Counted from the stretch's first letter, positions 35,087-45,184 are shown. The stretch is DNA of 64,000 nt from an uncultured Paraprevotella sp. (GCA_944320775.1 CALUIV010000002.1:1-64000), one strand, 5' to 3'. The notes: generated by a model not told the origin, from the sequence alone. Made by a program: numbers and translations.

Positions 35087-37330
35087 ATGGAAACCATTTA
35101 TTTGGGAATAGTATTTTTCCTTTTTATTTTAGCTATTTTTGATTTGGTTGTTGGTGTAAGTAATGATGCCGTCAACTTCCTGAATTCCGCTATTGGTGCT
35201 AAGGTTGCCCGTTTTCGTACCATTTTGGTAGTGGCAGCTGTTGGTATCTTGGTTGGTGCTGTGTTTAGTAACGGTATGATGGATATAGCACGCCATGGAA
35301 TTTTCCAGCCGCAAATGTTTACATTCAATGATCTGATGTGTATCTTTTTGGCGGTAATGGTGACAGATGTGGTATTGCTGGATGTATTTAATTCTTTGGG
35401 AATGCCGACATCTACGACCGTATCCATGGTCTTTGAACTTTTGGGAGGTACATTTGTATTGGCGCTGTTGAAAATAGCTTCTGATGAGACCGGGACGTTA
35501 GGATTTGCCGAGTTGATGAATACCGAGAAAGCCTTATCTGTAATATTGGGTATATTCTTGTCGGTTGCGGTGGCACTTGTCGTAGGTACAGTTGTGCAAT
35601 GGACTGCACGATTGATCTTTACGTTTAACTACCGGCGTAATTTGAGTTATACGATCGGTGTGTTTGGAGGTGTGGCAACGACATCCATTCTTTATTTCTC
35701 ATTGGTAAAAGGTCTAAAAGGTTCAACCCTTGTTACACCGGAAATGATGGGTTGGGTGGATGCTCATCTGGGGGTGCTCATCGGAGGCTGTTTCGTGGTG
35801 AGTACTGTATTGATGCAGGTACTTCATTGGATGCGTGTCAATATTTTTAAGATTGTCGTACTTATGGGTACATTTGCTTTGGCGATGGCTTTTGCGGGCA
35901 ATGACTTGGTGAACTTTATCGGAGTTCCTTTGGCAGCGTTTTCTTCTTATCAGGATTATGCAGCTAATGGAGCCGGGAATCCGGATACCTTCCTGATGGG
36001 CTCGCTCAATGAGCCTGCTAGTACGCCTTTTGTATTCTTATTGGCTGCAGGTATCGTAATGGTTATTGCTTTGGCAACATCAAAGAAAGCACATAATGTG
36101 ATTAAGACTTCTGTTGACCTTTCTCGTCAGGATGAGGGTGAAGAAATGTTTGGTTCCTCAAGAGCTGCACGTAGCATTGTGCGTGGAGCAACTACTTTCG
36201 GTGAATACATTTCCAGTTATATTCCTAAGGGAATTCAGAGCTGGATCGATACGCGTTTCAACAAGCAGGATGTGATTCTGGCACCAGGAGCTGCATTCGA
36301 TTTGGTGCGTGCTTCAGTAAACCTGGTGGTAGCTGGTCTGCTGATTATCATGGGTACATCGCTTAAGTTACCGCTTTCGACTACTTATGTGACGTTTATT
36401 GTAGCCATGGGTTCTTCTTTGGCCGATCGTGCTTGGACTCGTGAAAGTGCTGTATTTCGTATCACCGGTGTGCTTAATGTCGTAGGTGGATGGTTCATGA
36501 CAGCAGCTGTTGCCTTCTTGAGCTGTGCCATTGTTGCATTGTCGATGTACTTTGGTGGATTCGTTGTAGAATTCCTGTTTATCGTTGTAGCTATCTATAT
36601 TTTGGTGAAGAATAATATCGGTGTGGGTAAGAAAGACGAGATGGTTACGCGTGATGTTGTTTTTCAACGTATGATGGCCACGAAGGATCCTGCAGAGTCT
36701 TGGGGCTATCTGAAGAAACATGTAGCCATTACGCAGAAAGAGGTGCTTGATTATATTGGTACAACTTATGCCGGAATCGTGGACGGTTTTGCCGATGAAA
36801 ATTTGCGCCAGTTGCGAAAGGCTACGCGCGGACTTGATGCCCAACGTCAGGCCATAAAGAAACTGAAACAGCGCGAGATTGTGGGTATGCGTCGGATTGA
36901 CAAGAAATTGTCTTTGGAAAAAAATACTTGGTTCCATCTTGGAGCTAATAGCGATGAACAAATGATTTACTGCTTGAAGCGTATGGGCGAACCTTGTCGC
37001 GAGCATGTGGATAATAATTTTAATCCATTGCCAGATGACCGTACGCAGGAATTGATGCAGTTAAAGGAACATATTCTTGATTTCATTGCACGGGCAGGAC
37101 GAATTATGGATGAACGTAATTTTGATGCAGTAGAGCCTTTACTCAGTGAAACGGAGACTTACAAAGATAGTCTTTCGGTCTTGCGTAAACAGCAGTTTGA
37201 CCGTTTGCAGGCTGAGGATAATCAGGCGTTGAAAGTATCACTTGTTTATTTGAATGTACTTCAAGAGTCTCAAGAGTTACTTAGCTGTTTGCGTCACGAT
37301 ATTCGTGCGTTCAAAAAATTCCAGGCTTAG
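35087..37330 (+). CDS. PiT-family inorganic phosphate transporter with PhoU-like tail
   Basis: A 747-residue protein. Residues 1 to about 520 are a PiT (PF01384) cation-coupled phosphate carrier with two signature repeats, GVSNDAVNFLNSAIGAKVA near residue 23 and FAGNDLVNFIGVPLAA near residue 290, plus around ten membrane segments and a central cytoplasmic loop. Residues about 530-747 are soluble, helical and charged, resembling a PhoU-type regulatory domain (LKRMGEPCREHVDNNFNPL, then LKEHILDFIARAG). In other bacteria PhoU is a separate partner of Pit, so the fusion would keep carrier and regulator together. Pho-box-like repeats lie upstream. Confidence 0.92.
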   Translation: METIYLGIVFFLFILAIFDLVVGVSNDAVNFLNSAIGAKVARFRTILVVAAVGILVGAVFSNGMMDIARHGIFQPQMFTFNDLMCIFLAVMVTDVVLLDVFNSLGMPTSTTVSMVFELLGGTFVLALLKIASDETGTLGFAELMNTEKALSVILGIFLSVAVALVVGTVVQWTARLIFTFNYRRNLSYTIGVFGGVATTSILYFSLVKGLKGSTLVTPEMMGWVDAHLGVLIGGCFVVSTVLMQVLHWMRVNIFKIVVLMGTFALAMAFAGNDLVNFIGVPLAAFSSYQDYAANGAGNPDTFLMGSLNEPASTPFVFLLAAGIVMVIALATSKKAHNVIKTSVDLSRQDEGEEMFGSSRAARSIVRGATTFGEYISSYIPKGIQSWIDTRFNKQDVILAPGAAFDLVRASVNLVVAGLLIIMGTSLKLPLSTTYVTFIVAMGSSLADRAWTRESAVFRITGVLNVVGGWFMTAAVAFLSCAIVALSMYFGGFVVEFLFIVVAIYILVKNNIGVGKKDEMVTRDVVFQRMMATKDPAESWGYLKKHVAITQKEVLDYIGTTYAGIVDGFADENLRQLRKATRGLDAQRQAIKKLKQREIVGMRRIDKKLSLEKNTWFHLGANSDEQMIYCLKRMGEPCREHVDNNFNPLPDDRTQELMQLKEHILDFIARAGRIMDERNFDAVEPLLSETETYKDSLSVLRKQQFDRLQAEDNQALKVSLVYLNVLQESQELLSCLRHDIRAFKKFQA

Positions 37331-37355
37331 TTAGCAGCTTGATAGAAATTTTTAT

Positions 37356-37406
37356 AAAAGGTTCTGTCCGGTTTCTTTTTAAAAAGGAAGCGGGACAGAA
37401 CCTTTT
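37356..37406 (+). terminator. Terminator after the Pit gene
   Basis: AAAAGGTTCTGTCC at 37356-37369 pairs with its perfect complement at 37393-37406, with further partial pairing inside (TTTTT with AAAAA). It lies 25 nt past the stop codon. Confidence 0.8.
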
Positions 37407-37498
37407 GCTATTGATTTAGGTCATGATGATTGTCTTGATGGCGAGAATTACACAATATCTGTTGGAAAATAACGTTTAACAGTCAGACTTAAAACGGT

Positions 37499-40400
37499 AT
37501 GAATATGAATCGGAAAAATAGAATCGCAGGATTGGTCGTTCTGACTCTTTTCTTCGGATTATCAGTTGGAATACGGGCTGAACGATATGATAAGTTATGG
37601 CAGAAAGCAGAAAAGCTTTTGCAGGAAGGCAGACCGAAATCGGCAGGAGAAGTATTGGAGGATATCCGGAGCCAGGCAGTTGGAGCGGGTGACCGTGGAC
37701 AGGAACTGGCTGCTTTTCTGGCAGCATCCGGTTGTCGGCAGACGTTGACTCCAGATAGCCTTTTTCCGGATATCATTTTATTGCGGCGTAGGGTAGAAGG
37801 GGCAAAGGATGTGGCCGAACGTGCTGTTTGTGCTTCTTCTTTGGCACGTATCCTGTCTGCTTGTCGTTGGCGGGGAGTTTCGACCGTTTCGGATTGGCAG
37901 GCACCAACAGACAGTGTACACCTGTGGAGTCGGGAACAATTTGAGGAGGAGGCTCGGCACTGGTATCTGGTTTCGATGACAGCTCCTGATACGTTAGCCG
38001 AACGTCAGGCTTCCGAATATTTTCCAATCATAGAACCGGGAACCGATCGTGAACTTTATGCAGGTGATCTGTTGAATCTGATGGTGCGTCGTGCTGTAGA
38101 AGGATTGGTCGGTCTGGGGCAGAGAGATGAGGCGATAGCTTGCCTTCATCAGGCTTTGAAGGTTTACCGGAATCGAGGGAACCGACAAGCACAATTGTTG
38201 CTTGGACTCGATTCATTACGTCTGGTTGGGCAAGAAGCCGTTGTACCGTATGCTGTTCATGAAACGAGGTCCGATTCATCTTTGAGACAGACGGATGTTT
38301 TCCGTGGTTATGAGCGCCTGATGCAGGCGTTTGCTGATTTGCCGGAGGTTACGATGGCTTATGTTGACCTTTGCCGGTTGGATTGGTCTGCAGCTGAGCG
38401 TGTCAGGTTAGCAGAAGCTGGTATTGCTTTGCATCCGCAGAGCGTCGGTGCTGGTCTGTTACGTCGTATGTTGGCAGAATGGAGGCTACCCATGTTTGAA
38501 TGGCAGGTTGCTCAGGTAACGACACCTTCTGCAGCTGTTGAATGGAGAGCTACGCTACGGAATTTATCGGAATTGGCCGTAGAAGTTTATCGGTTGAACG
38601 AGAAGTTTGATCAGACCAGTTATGAACGCAGTAAAGATCCGCAGGCTTACGTCCGGAAACAGGGGCGTCGAGTTGCTGCGTGGACGCATCGTTTTGTGTC
38701 GCATCCCGATTATGAATCTTTTCGGGACACCGTGTGTTGGCAACCGGAGGAATGGGGGCAATATGCAGTCATTTTCCGTCCGGTGACAGGAGCAAAAGGT
38801 GTCCGTGTGGTGGAAACTTCGGGATTGTTCCGCGTATCGGGGATTGGGTTGTTTGCTTTGCAGGCCGACCGGGGAAACCGTACAGGCTTTCAGGTGGTTG
38901 ATTTAGAAACCGGTGGACCATTATCCGAGGCTTTGGTCGAACTGCGTGTGTATGGTCGTCGTGGTGAGTTTTTGCGTGAATTGACTGAACAGACAGATCG
39001 TCAGGGATGGCTCGAAACAACGTTACGGGCTGACGAGCGGGCTGAGGTTTCGGCTGTTTTCGAGGGAGATAGTACGGCCGGCGGTTGGACCGTATGGGGA
39101 ACTCGTGGAGCGGTTCCTGTGTCCGAGGGGCGGAGCAAAAGTGTTCGTCTGTTTACCGATCGGGGAATCTATCGTCCCGGCCAGACCGTTCGTGTCGGCG
39201 GTATTGCTTATGGACTGTATGCGGACAGTAGCCGTGTATCAGTTGACGAACCGATTGTGTTGTGCCTTTTCGATGCGCAGGGACGCGAGTTGGAGCGACG
39301 CGATTTGCGTACGGACACTTTTGGAACATTCGATGCCGTGTTCCGGCTGCCGGTTTCAGGATTGAATGGTATTTATCGTATAGAGGCAGAAGGTCGTTCA
39401 TCGGCGTGGTTCCGTGTGGAAGAATATGTGCGTCCGACGTTCTCTGTGACGGTTGATGATGGGAAAGATCAGATCTGGTCGTTCGGAGATACGTTGGCGG
39501 TGACGGGGCGTGCCGCTTATTTTGCCGGAACTCCGGTACGCGGTGCGCGTGTTATAGGACGTTGGCGCCTCATGACTTATGGACGGCCTTATACGATAAA
39601 GTCTTATCCGATGTGGGCGCAGGAATTGCCGTCGGGTAGCGATACGGTGCTGACCGACGCCGACGGACGTTTCCTGTTCCGTGTACCGGTGACGGGCGAT
39701 TCTGTTTTGGCAGATTATGGTTGTCGTCTGCAGTTTGATGCCGAGGTGCTTTCTGCTGCAGGAGAGACCCGTATGGGCAATCGTTCTTTTGCTGTGTCCC
39801 GGCAGCCGTTGCATTTCCGGATTGATGGCGATGCCTTGCAGGAACGGGGTGCTTTGCGGCCGTTCCAGTTTCGGTTGGAGTCTCTTTCAGGACAGACTGT
39901 TCCGGCTACGGTCTTTTTCCGGCTGCTTGCTTTGAATGATGAAGGTAGGCCGGTGCGGACACTGCTGGAAGGAAAAACGCCGGCCAACAGTTCTTGCCCG
40001 ATTGATGCTTTGGTTGATTGTCCGTCGGGGAGATTGCGTTTGCAGGCCTGGACTGAGGTCGAAGGTCGGCAGCTGGCCGACAGTTTGCAACTGACGCTTT
40101 TCTCTTTGGCTGATACACGTCCGGTAGTGGATACGGCATTCTGGTTCTATCAGCCTTGTGATACGTTTGGTTTGGGACGTCCGGCTCGGCTGCAATTAGG
40201 TACGAGTCTGAAGCAGGCCACATGTTATTATGCCGTTTCAGGGCCTGACGGATGGAGTGAACGAGGACAACTGATGCTTTCAGACTCGGTAGTTGTTTTG
40301 GAGTGGCCTTATCAGGAACAGTATGCCGACGGGATGAATGTCAGTGTGATTCTGATGCGTCAGGGACATATTTATCGTCGGGAAGCCCGTTTCTTCCGTG

Positions 40401-43363
40401 ACCGTCCCGACGACCGGTTGAAATGGAAGTGGACGGTGTTCCGCGATCGGTTGCGTCCGGGCGAACAGGAAGAATGGCAACTTACGTTACAGCATCCCGA
40501 CGGTACCCCTGCACGGGCCAGAGTGCTGGCTGCGCTTTATGACGCTTCGTTGGATGCATTGGCTGACAACGGCTGGCATTTCTATATGAATCGTCCGACA
40601 AACCGATCTTCTGTCTGGTGGCACGCTAACGAACCGGTTTCAAATTGGGGCGTTTGTCCGTTTCAGTTACCGCAAAGGAATGTACGGTCGCTTTCGTTCG
40701 ACCGTTTCAATCCGAAATTCTTTCAAGGTTGGGGTGGTAGTCACACTGTCGTAGAAAATATGATCTTGACCGATGATGAACTGGCTTATTCCGGTTCGCG
40801 TTCTGTAAAAACGGCTTTACCGATGATGAAAGCGGCATCCGACCGCATGACTACAGCCGGGGCTACCGAAAACGGTGTGGTATTTGAGTCTGCCGAAGTG
40901 GAAATAGCAACAAGTATTTCTGAAACGGAAAAAACGGCCATAACGCCGGAGCCTTATGAAGGTTTGCGGACGAATTTTAACGAGACGGCCTTCTTCTATC
41001 CCCGTTTGCAGACGGATTCTGCCGGTTGTGTTTCATTGGCATTCACGTTGCCAGAGAGTTTGACTACCTGGAATTTCAAAGCCCTTGCCTATACGCCGGA
41101 ATTGGCTTATGCATTGATTGGTGAAAAGATTATTGCACAAAAAGAATTTATGGCCCGGTTGCAGTTACCACGTTTTGTACGCCGGGGAGATGAGGCTGTG
41201 CTGACGGCTGTGTTGGAGCAGCTCACCGATCGTCCGGTAAAAGGTTGGGTGCGTTTGGAGATCTTTGATCCGCAGACGGAACAGGTAATCCGTCGTTATC
41301 GGAAGCGTTTTGCCCTTGACGCGCAGGCCGATACCGTGTTACATTTTGCATTCCCCGTAAAAGCCAGTCAGGATTTGCTGGCTTGCCGCCTGGTGGCCGA
41401 AGGAAAGGATTTCAGCGACGGAGAGCAGCATTATCTTCCGGTGCTTCCTGATGAGGTAGTACTTACTGAAAGCCGTGCTTGGGCCGTTGACGGTCCGGTA
41501 TTTTCAGGCCAGTCCGGTCATTCGAAATCCGAGTCTGAAGAAGCAGAATCCGCAACACAAACAACAGTCGATCTTACCGGGCTGTTTGCCGAGCATGCCC
41601 AACCAGCAGGACGCCGTCTGACGATAGAATATCAGTCATCGCCCATATGGGCCGTATGGCGTACACTTCCAGCTTTGGCCGAACCGACTTCCGAGCGTGT
41701 GAACAGTCTGGCAGCCGCCTATTATGCTTCCGCCTTGGCAGCCGCTTTGCCTCACCGGTGGCCGGAGTTTTATCAGATATTGTCAGCAGCCAATCGGGCA
41801 CAGTCTTTATCTTCTGCCGATCAGGTTCCGGCGACAACCGATGATAATTTGTCCGTATCCCGTTCTGATTTTGAAACGGAACTGGAGCGGAACGCGGCAT
41901 TGAAAGCCTTGTTGCTTCAGGAAACACCCTGGTTGCTCGAAGCCCGTAATGACCGGGAACAGCTCCATCGGATATTCGATTTGCTTGATGCCAATGTGCA
42001 GACCGGACATCGTGTGGCTTTGCTGCAACGGCTCGTCGACGAACAGCGGGCCGACGGATCCTTTGGCTGGTATCCCGGAATGTCCGGACAGATCTATACC
42101 ACGACGTCTGTAGTTCGGACTTTTGTACGTCTGCAACAGCTCGGAGCCGCCACTGATGCTTCCTTGAAACAGCAAGAACAGCAATTGGTCAGCCGGGCAA
42201 TGACTTGGTTGGATCAGCAGGTAGCCGATCAGGTGGAGCGCAAACGGAAGTTGGCACTTTCGGGTGGAACTCCTGTGTTGAGCCATACGGATTTGGATTA
42301 TCTGTATCTGGTTCAGCATTCAGACCAGAAACAGCCGGCAGTCCGGAAACACAATGCCGATTATCTGCTTCGTCTTTTGTCAGAACAATGGACGTCACTC
42401 AATAAATCCGGTCTGGCACAAGCGGCTATGATATTAGCCAAAGCAGGTCGCAATCAGGAAGCTTCAGCTTGTATGCTTTCGCTCGAAGAACATTTGGTGC
42501 AGACGCCTTCCGGCTGGTGCTTTGATGTTCCTTCGCGGCGTTCGGCAGCCGATATGGACCGTCGTCTGGCTACGCAGGTACAGGTGATGGAGGCTTTCCG
42601 CACCTTGCGTCCGGAACAGCAGACCTTGCAGCAAGGCATGAGTCGCTGGTTGTTGGCTCAGAAACGGATTCAGGGTTGGGAGCAACCAGAATTTTCGATC
42701 GAAGCTGTTTATGCCCTTTTAGCTTCCGGTGTGGAAGGCTCTTCTGTAGATTCCGACTGTTTGACTTTGTCGTTTGCACGGGGCAAGGAGCAGACCATTC
42801 AGTCACAACAGGCACCGCTTGTCGGCATGCTGCATTGGACGGCGTCAGGAGCATCCTTACCTTCCGAACCGGTTCGGCTGACTGTTGAACGAAACTGTCC
42901 GGGAACAGGCTGGGGTGCTGTCTATGCCACTTACCGTTTGCCGTTGGCTTTTGTCGAGCGTCGGGAACAGGGCTTGAGTCTGCGGTTGGAATCTGACGAT
43001 CAGTCTTCGTCGGTCGAAGGACGGACGTTGCAAGTCGGCGACAAACAGACCGTCCGTTATGTGCTCCGTGCCGATCAGGACTACGAATATGTCCATTTGC
43101 GTTTGGGACGTGCCGCCTGTTGTGAGCCTGTTGATGCCTCTTCGGGTTATCGTTACCGTTTCGGCCTTTCTTATTACCAGGCGGTTCACGATGCCTCTAT
43201 CGACATCTTTATCGAACGGTTGCCCAAAGGTTCTTATGTGTTCGAGATTCCTTATTATATAACCCGTTCCGGTTCGTACCAGCAAGGAGTTTCTGAAGTT
43301 CAGTGTCTTTATGCTCCCGAATACCGAGCATTCACGTCCGGTGCGGTATTAAATGTGAAATAA
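37499..43363 (+). CDS. Alpha-2-macroglobulin-like (MG2 domain) protein
   Basis: A 1954-residue periplasmic protein with a signal peptide (LVVLTLFFGLSVGIRA) and no lipobox cysteine. The first 200 residues are helical and repeat-like. A series of macroglobulin beta domains includes MG2 (SVRLFTDRGIYRPGQTVRVGG, near residue 550). The A2M segment FNETAFFYPRLQTDSAGCVSL lies near residue 1160, and a helical thioester-type domain spans about 1390-1740. The reactive CxEQ motif is absent; its region reads LPALAEPTSERVNSL. Family members trap proteases or guard the envelope; without thioester chemistry, trapping would be non-covalent. The gene is G-rich and visibly GC-richer than the left half of the window. 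An ATG at 37505 is also possible. Confidence 0.87.
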   Translation: MNMNRKNRIAGLVVLTLFFGLSVGIRAERYDKLWQKAEKLLQEGRPKSAGEVLEDIRSQAVGAGDRGQELAAFLAASGCRQTLTPDSLFPDIILLRRRVEGAKDVAERAVCASSLARILSACRWRGVSTVSDWQAPTDSVHLWSREQFEEEARHWYLVSMTAPDTLAERQASEYFPIIEPGTDRELYAGDLLNLMVRRAVEGLVGLGQRDEAIACLHQALKVYRNRGNRQAQLLLGLDSLRLVGQEAVVPYAVHETRSDSSLRQTDVFRGYERLMQAFADLPEVTMAYVDLCRLDWSAAERVRLAEAGIALHPQSVGAGLLRRMLAEWRLPMFEWQVAQVTTPSAAVEWRATLRNLSELAVEVYRLNEKFDQTSYERSKDPQAYVRKQGRRVAAWTHRFVSHPDYESFRDTVCWQPEEWGQYAVIFRPVTGAKGVRVVETSGLFRVSGIGLFALQADRGNRTGFQVVDLETGGPLSEALVELRVYGRRGEFLRELTEQTDRQGWLETTLRADERAEVSAVFEGDSTAGGWTVWGTRGAVPVSEGRSKSVRLFTDRGIYRPGQTVRVGGIAYGLYADSSRVSVDEPIVLCLFDAQGRELERRDLRTDTFGTFDAVFRLPVSGLNGIYRIEAEGRSSAWFRVEEYVRPTFSVTVDDGKDQIWSFGDTLAVTGRAAYFAGTPVRGARVIGRWRLMTYGRPYTIKSYPMWAQELPSGSDTVLTDADGRFLFRVPVTGDSVLADYGCRLQFDAEVLSAAGETRMGNRSFAVSRQPLHFRIDGDALQERGALRPFQFRLESLSGQTVPATVFFRLLALNDEGRPVRTLLEGKTPANSSCPIDALVDCPSGRLRLQAWTEVEGRQLADSLQLTLFSLADTRPVVDTAFWFYQPCDTFGLGRPARLQLGTSLKQATCYYAVSGPDGWSERGQLMLSDSVVVLEWPYQEQYADGMNVSVILMRQGHIYRREARFFRDRPDDRLKWKWTVFRDRLRPGEQEEWQLTLQHPDGTPARARVLAALYDASLDALADNGWHFYMNRPTNRSSVWWHANEPVSNWGVCPFQLPQRNVRSLSFDRFNPKFFQGWGGSHTVVENMILTDDELAYSGSRSVKTALPMMKAASDRMTTAGATENGVVFESAEVEIATSISETEKTAITPEPYEGLRTNFNETAFFYPRLQTDSAGCVSLAFTLPESLTTWNFKALAYTPELAYALIGEKIIAQKEFMARLQLPRFVRRGDEAVLTAVLEQLTDRPVKGWVRLEIFDPQTEQVIRRYRKRFALDAQADTVLHFAFPVKASQDLLACRLVAEGKDFSDGEQHYLPVLPDEVVLTESRAWAVDGPVFSGQSGHSKSESEEAESATQTTVDLTGLFAEHAQPAGRRLTIEYQSSPIWAVWRTLPALAEPTSERVNSLAAAYYASALAAALPHRWPEFYQILSAANRAQSLSSADQVPATTDDNLSVSRSDFETELERNAALKALLLQETPWLLEARNDREQLHRIFDLLDANVQTGHRVALLQRLVDEQRADGSFGWYPGMSGQIYTTTSVVRTFVRLQQLGAATDASLKQQEQQLVSRAMTWLDQQVADQVERKRKLALSGGTPVLSHTDLDYLYLVQHSDQKQPAVRKHNADYLLRLLSEQWTSLNKSGLAQAAMILAKAGRNQEASACMLSLEEHLVQTPSGWCFDVPSRRSAADMDRRLATQVQVMEAFRTLRPEQQTLQQGMSRWLLAQKRIQGWEQPEFSIEAVYALLASGVEGSSVDSDCLTLSFARGKEQTIQSQQAPLVGMLHWTASGASLPSEPVRLTVERNCPGTGWGAVYATYRLPLAFVERREQGLSLRLESDDQSSSVEGRTLQVGDKQTVRYVLRADQDYEYVHLRLGRAACCEPVDASSGYRYRFGLSYYQAVHDASIDIFIERLPKGSYVFEIPYYITRSGSYQQGVSEVQCLYAPEYRAFTSGAVLNVK

Positions 43364-43370
43364 CAACTTT

Positions 43371-43410
43371 TTAGCATCATGATTGTTTTTTGGAATAATC
43401 ATGATGCTAA
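43371..43410 (+). terminator. Terminator after the MG2 gene
   Basis: TTAGCATCATGATT (43371-43384) pairs with AATCATGATGCTAA (43397-43410), a perfect 14-bp stem extended by A/T pairs, with a T-rich 12-nt loop. No strong U-tract follows. Confidence 0.65.
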
Positions 43411-43462
43411 AAGTAAATAACCGATCCATAATATGAATTGGAGGAAGAACGAAGGATATTGT

Positions 43463-44491
43463 ATGAGAAAAGTTACCGGAATCTTTTTCTTTTTGCTGTT
43501 GGCCATAGCAGAGTTCAGTTGGGGACAGTCTGCACGCCTGCTTCGTCAGCGCCGTTTGAACCGATGGGACATCCCGCCGGCCAATTATAGTGGAATAGTC
43601 CCGATGGGCAACGGACGTTATGCCGTGGTGAGCGATAAAGGAAAGGCGGACGGATTTTATCTGTGGCATGTAGAACAGGACAGTTGTACGGGAAAAGTGC
43701 TTTCCGTCACAGCCGAAGGTTTTCGACAGGCCTATTCGGCCACATCTACTCAATTTCCTCAGCGGGATAGCGAAGGAATTGCCTGGAATGGTACTGAGGG
43801 AAAGTTGTGGATCAGTGCCGAGGACGACCAGCAGATTTTAGCTTATCTTCCTGACGGCTATCGTACGGGCGAAAGGCTCCCGGTTCCTCAGTCTTTCAGC
43901 AGAAAAGCCATCCATCCGAATTACGGATTCGAAGCTTTGACCTATTCCAGTGCGTCGGATTGTTTTTGGGCGATGACCGAGAACCGCTTGCGTGCCGATG
44001 GACCTGCGGTCGGTCCTGACTATTGCGATACGCTTCGTCTTCCGTTATTGGCGTTGACGTCCGACAGTGCCTGGATTGATGCCGTTTATCCGGTGGACCC
44101 TCCCAAGGCGCGTCATCGGGGACGGGCACACGTCTATGGTGTAGTAGCCCTTACGGCATTGGACGACGGACGGCTGTTGGTGCTCGAACGGGAGTTGCAT
44201 GTGTCGCGCCGTCTGTTGAACACCTGGGCCGTACATCGGATTTATTGCGTGCAGCCTTCAAAACGGGCGACTACCGGTAGCTTTGTTCTTTCTAAAACCC
44301 TCATTGCTACTTTCCGTAATCGTCTGGCCCGTTTCAACCTGGCCAATTATGAAGGTATGTGTCCCGGCATCCGATTGCATGACGGACGTCAGACGCTTTT
44401 GCTGATTAACGATTCACAGGCCGGTATGGGAAACCGGCTGTACCGTTTGAAAGATTATATTCGGGTGGTTGTGCTGCCGGAGGGGTTTTAG
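43463..44491 (+). CDS. Phytase-like esterase family protein (PF13449)
   Basis: Exported protein of 342 residues with a signal peptide (VTGIFFFLLLAIAEFSWGQ) and a probable beta-propeller. It belongs to the family annotated as esterase-like activity of phytase. Recognisable parts are YSGIVPMGNGRYAVVSDKG, RDSEGIAWNGTEGKLWISAEDD, GFEALTYSSASDCFWAMTENRL and NLANYEGMCPGIRLHDGRQTLLLINDSQ. The ATG at 43463 fits the signal peptide and is preceded by AAGGA; the frame from 43433 adds ten residues. It follows the MG2 gene and sits near a phosphate carrier. The natural substrate is unknown. Confidence 0.8.
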   Translation: MRKVTGIFFFLLLAIAEFSWGQSARLLRQRRLNRWDIPPANYSGIVPMGNGRYAVVSDKGKADGFYLWHVEQDSCTGKVLSVTAEGFRQAYSATSTQFPQRDSEGIAWNGTEGKLWISAEDDQQILAYLPDGYRTGERLPVPQSFSRKAIHPNYGFEALTYSSASDCFWAMTENRLRADGPAVGPDYCDTLRLPLLALTSDSAWIDAVYPVDPPKARHRGRAHVYGVVALTALDDGRLLVLERELHVSRRLLNTWAVHRIYCVQPSKRATTGSFVLSKTLIATFRNRLARFNLANYEGMCPGIRLHDGRQTLLLINDSQAGMGNRLYRLKDYIRVVVLPEGF

Positions 44492-44540
44492 GAAATTTTA
44501 TCTTCAATGAGGAAGAATACTAACAGTCTCCGGAAAGGTA

Positions 44541-44573
44541 TTGCCCATCTCGTGCAAACGAGATGGGCATCTC
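44541..44573. repeat. REP-like palindromic motif cluster C (convergent junction)
   Basis: TGCCCATCTCG (44542-44552) pairs perfectly with CGAGATGGGCA (44559-44569) across a 6-nt loop, and GAGATGGGCATCTC is at 44560-44573, itself partly palindromic. The core is the one seen at 641-698 and 24163-24220. It lies between the convergent phytase-like and acetyltransferase genes, with a short T-run beyond it. Confidence 0.65.
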
Positions 44574-44593
44574 AATTTTAGCAGGTGCAGTCC

Positions 44594-45184
44594 TCATTTA
44601 TCCATAGACATTTTTTCGAATTCCTCATCCGTCAGTTTCCGGACGATTCGGCAGGGATTTCCGACAGCTAAGACATGATCCGGAAGGCTCTTGTTGACCA
44701 CGCTTCCGGCTCCGACGACCGTATTGTTTCCGATGCTGACTCCGGGCAGAACGATGGTGCCGGCTCCAATCCAGACATTGTCTCCAATCGTAATCGGGTA
44801 GGCGTATTCCAGACCGCGGTTACGCTGCGGGGCATCCAAGGGATGACCGGCGGTGTAGAAACCGCAGTTCGGAGCTATGAAAACGTGCTTTCCGAAATGG
44901 ATCGGTGCACCGTCAAGCAGCACGCAGTTTACGTTCATATAAAAATCTTCACCGATTTCGATGTTATAGCCGTAGTCGCAGTAGAAAGGCTGTTCGATGA
45001 GGAAGTTGTTTCCGGTCTTTCCGAGCAGACGGCGCAGCAGCCGGTTCCGTTCTTCCATTTGGGATGGGCGTAGCTGATTGTATTCATAGCACAAATCCTT
45101 GCATACGGCCCGTTCGCGAAGCAGTTCCTCATCATAGTTCGCGTCGTAAAGCAGACCCAGCTGGCATTTTTCTTTTTCGGTCAT
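44594..45184 (-). CDS. Sugar O-acetyltransferase (maltose/galactoside acetyltransferase type)
   Basis: Left-handed beta-helix acetyltransferase of 196 residues that moves acetyl from acetyl-CoA to a sugar hydroxyl. The N-terminal mac domain (residues 1-55) includes LGLLYDANYDEELLRER. The hexapeptide-repeat helix holds FYCDYGYNIEIGEDFYMNVNCVLLD, the catalytic-His stretch FYTAGHPLD, and ITIGDNVWIGAGTIVLPGVSIGNNTVVGAGSVV. Length and order match LacA/Maa. It is a single minus-strand gene downstream of sprA; a hairpin lies between them. The true sugar is not known. Confidence 0.92.
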   Translation of the reverse strand: MTEKEKCQLGLLYDANYDEELLRERAVCKDLCYEYNQLRPSQMEERNRLLRRLLGKTGNNFLIEQPFYCDYGYNIEIGEDFYMNVNCVLLDGAPIHFGKHVFIAPNCGFYTAGHPLDAPQRNRGLEYAYPITIGDNVWIGAGTIVLPGVSIGNNTVVGAGSVVNKSLPDHVLAVGNPCRIVRKLTDEEFEKMSMDK

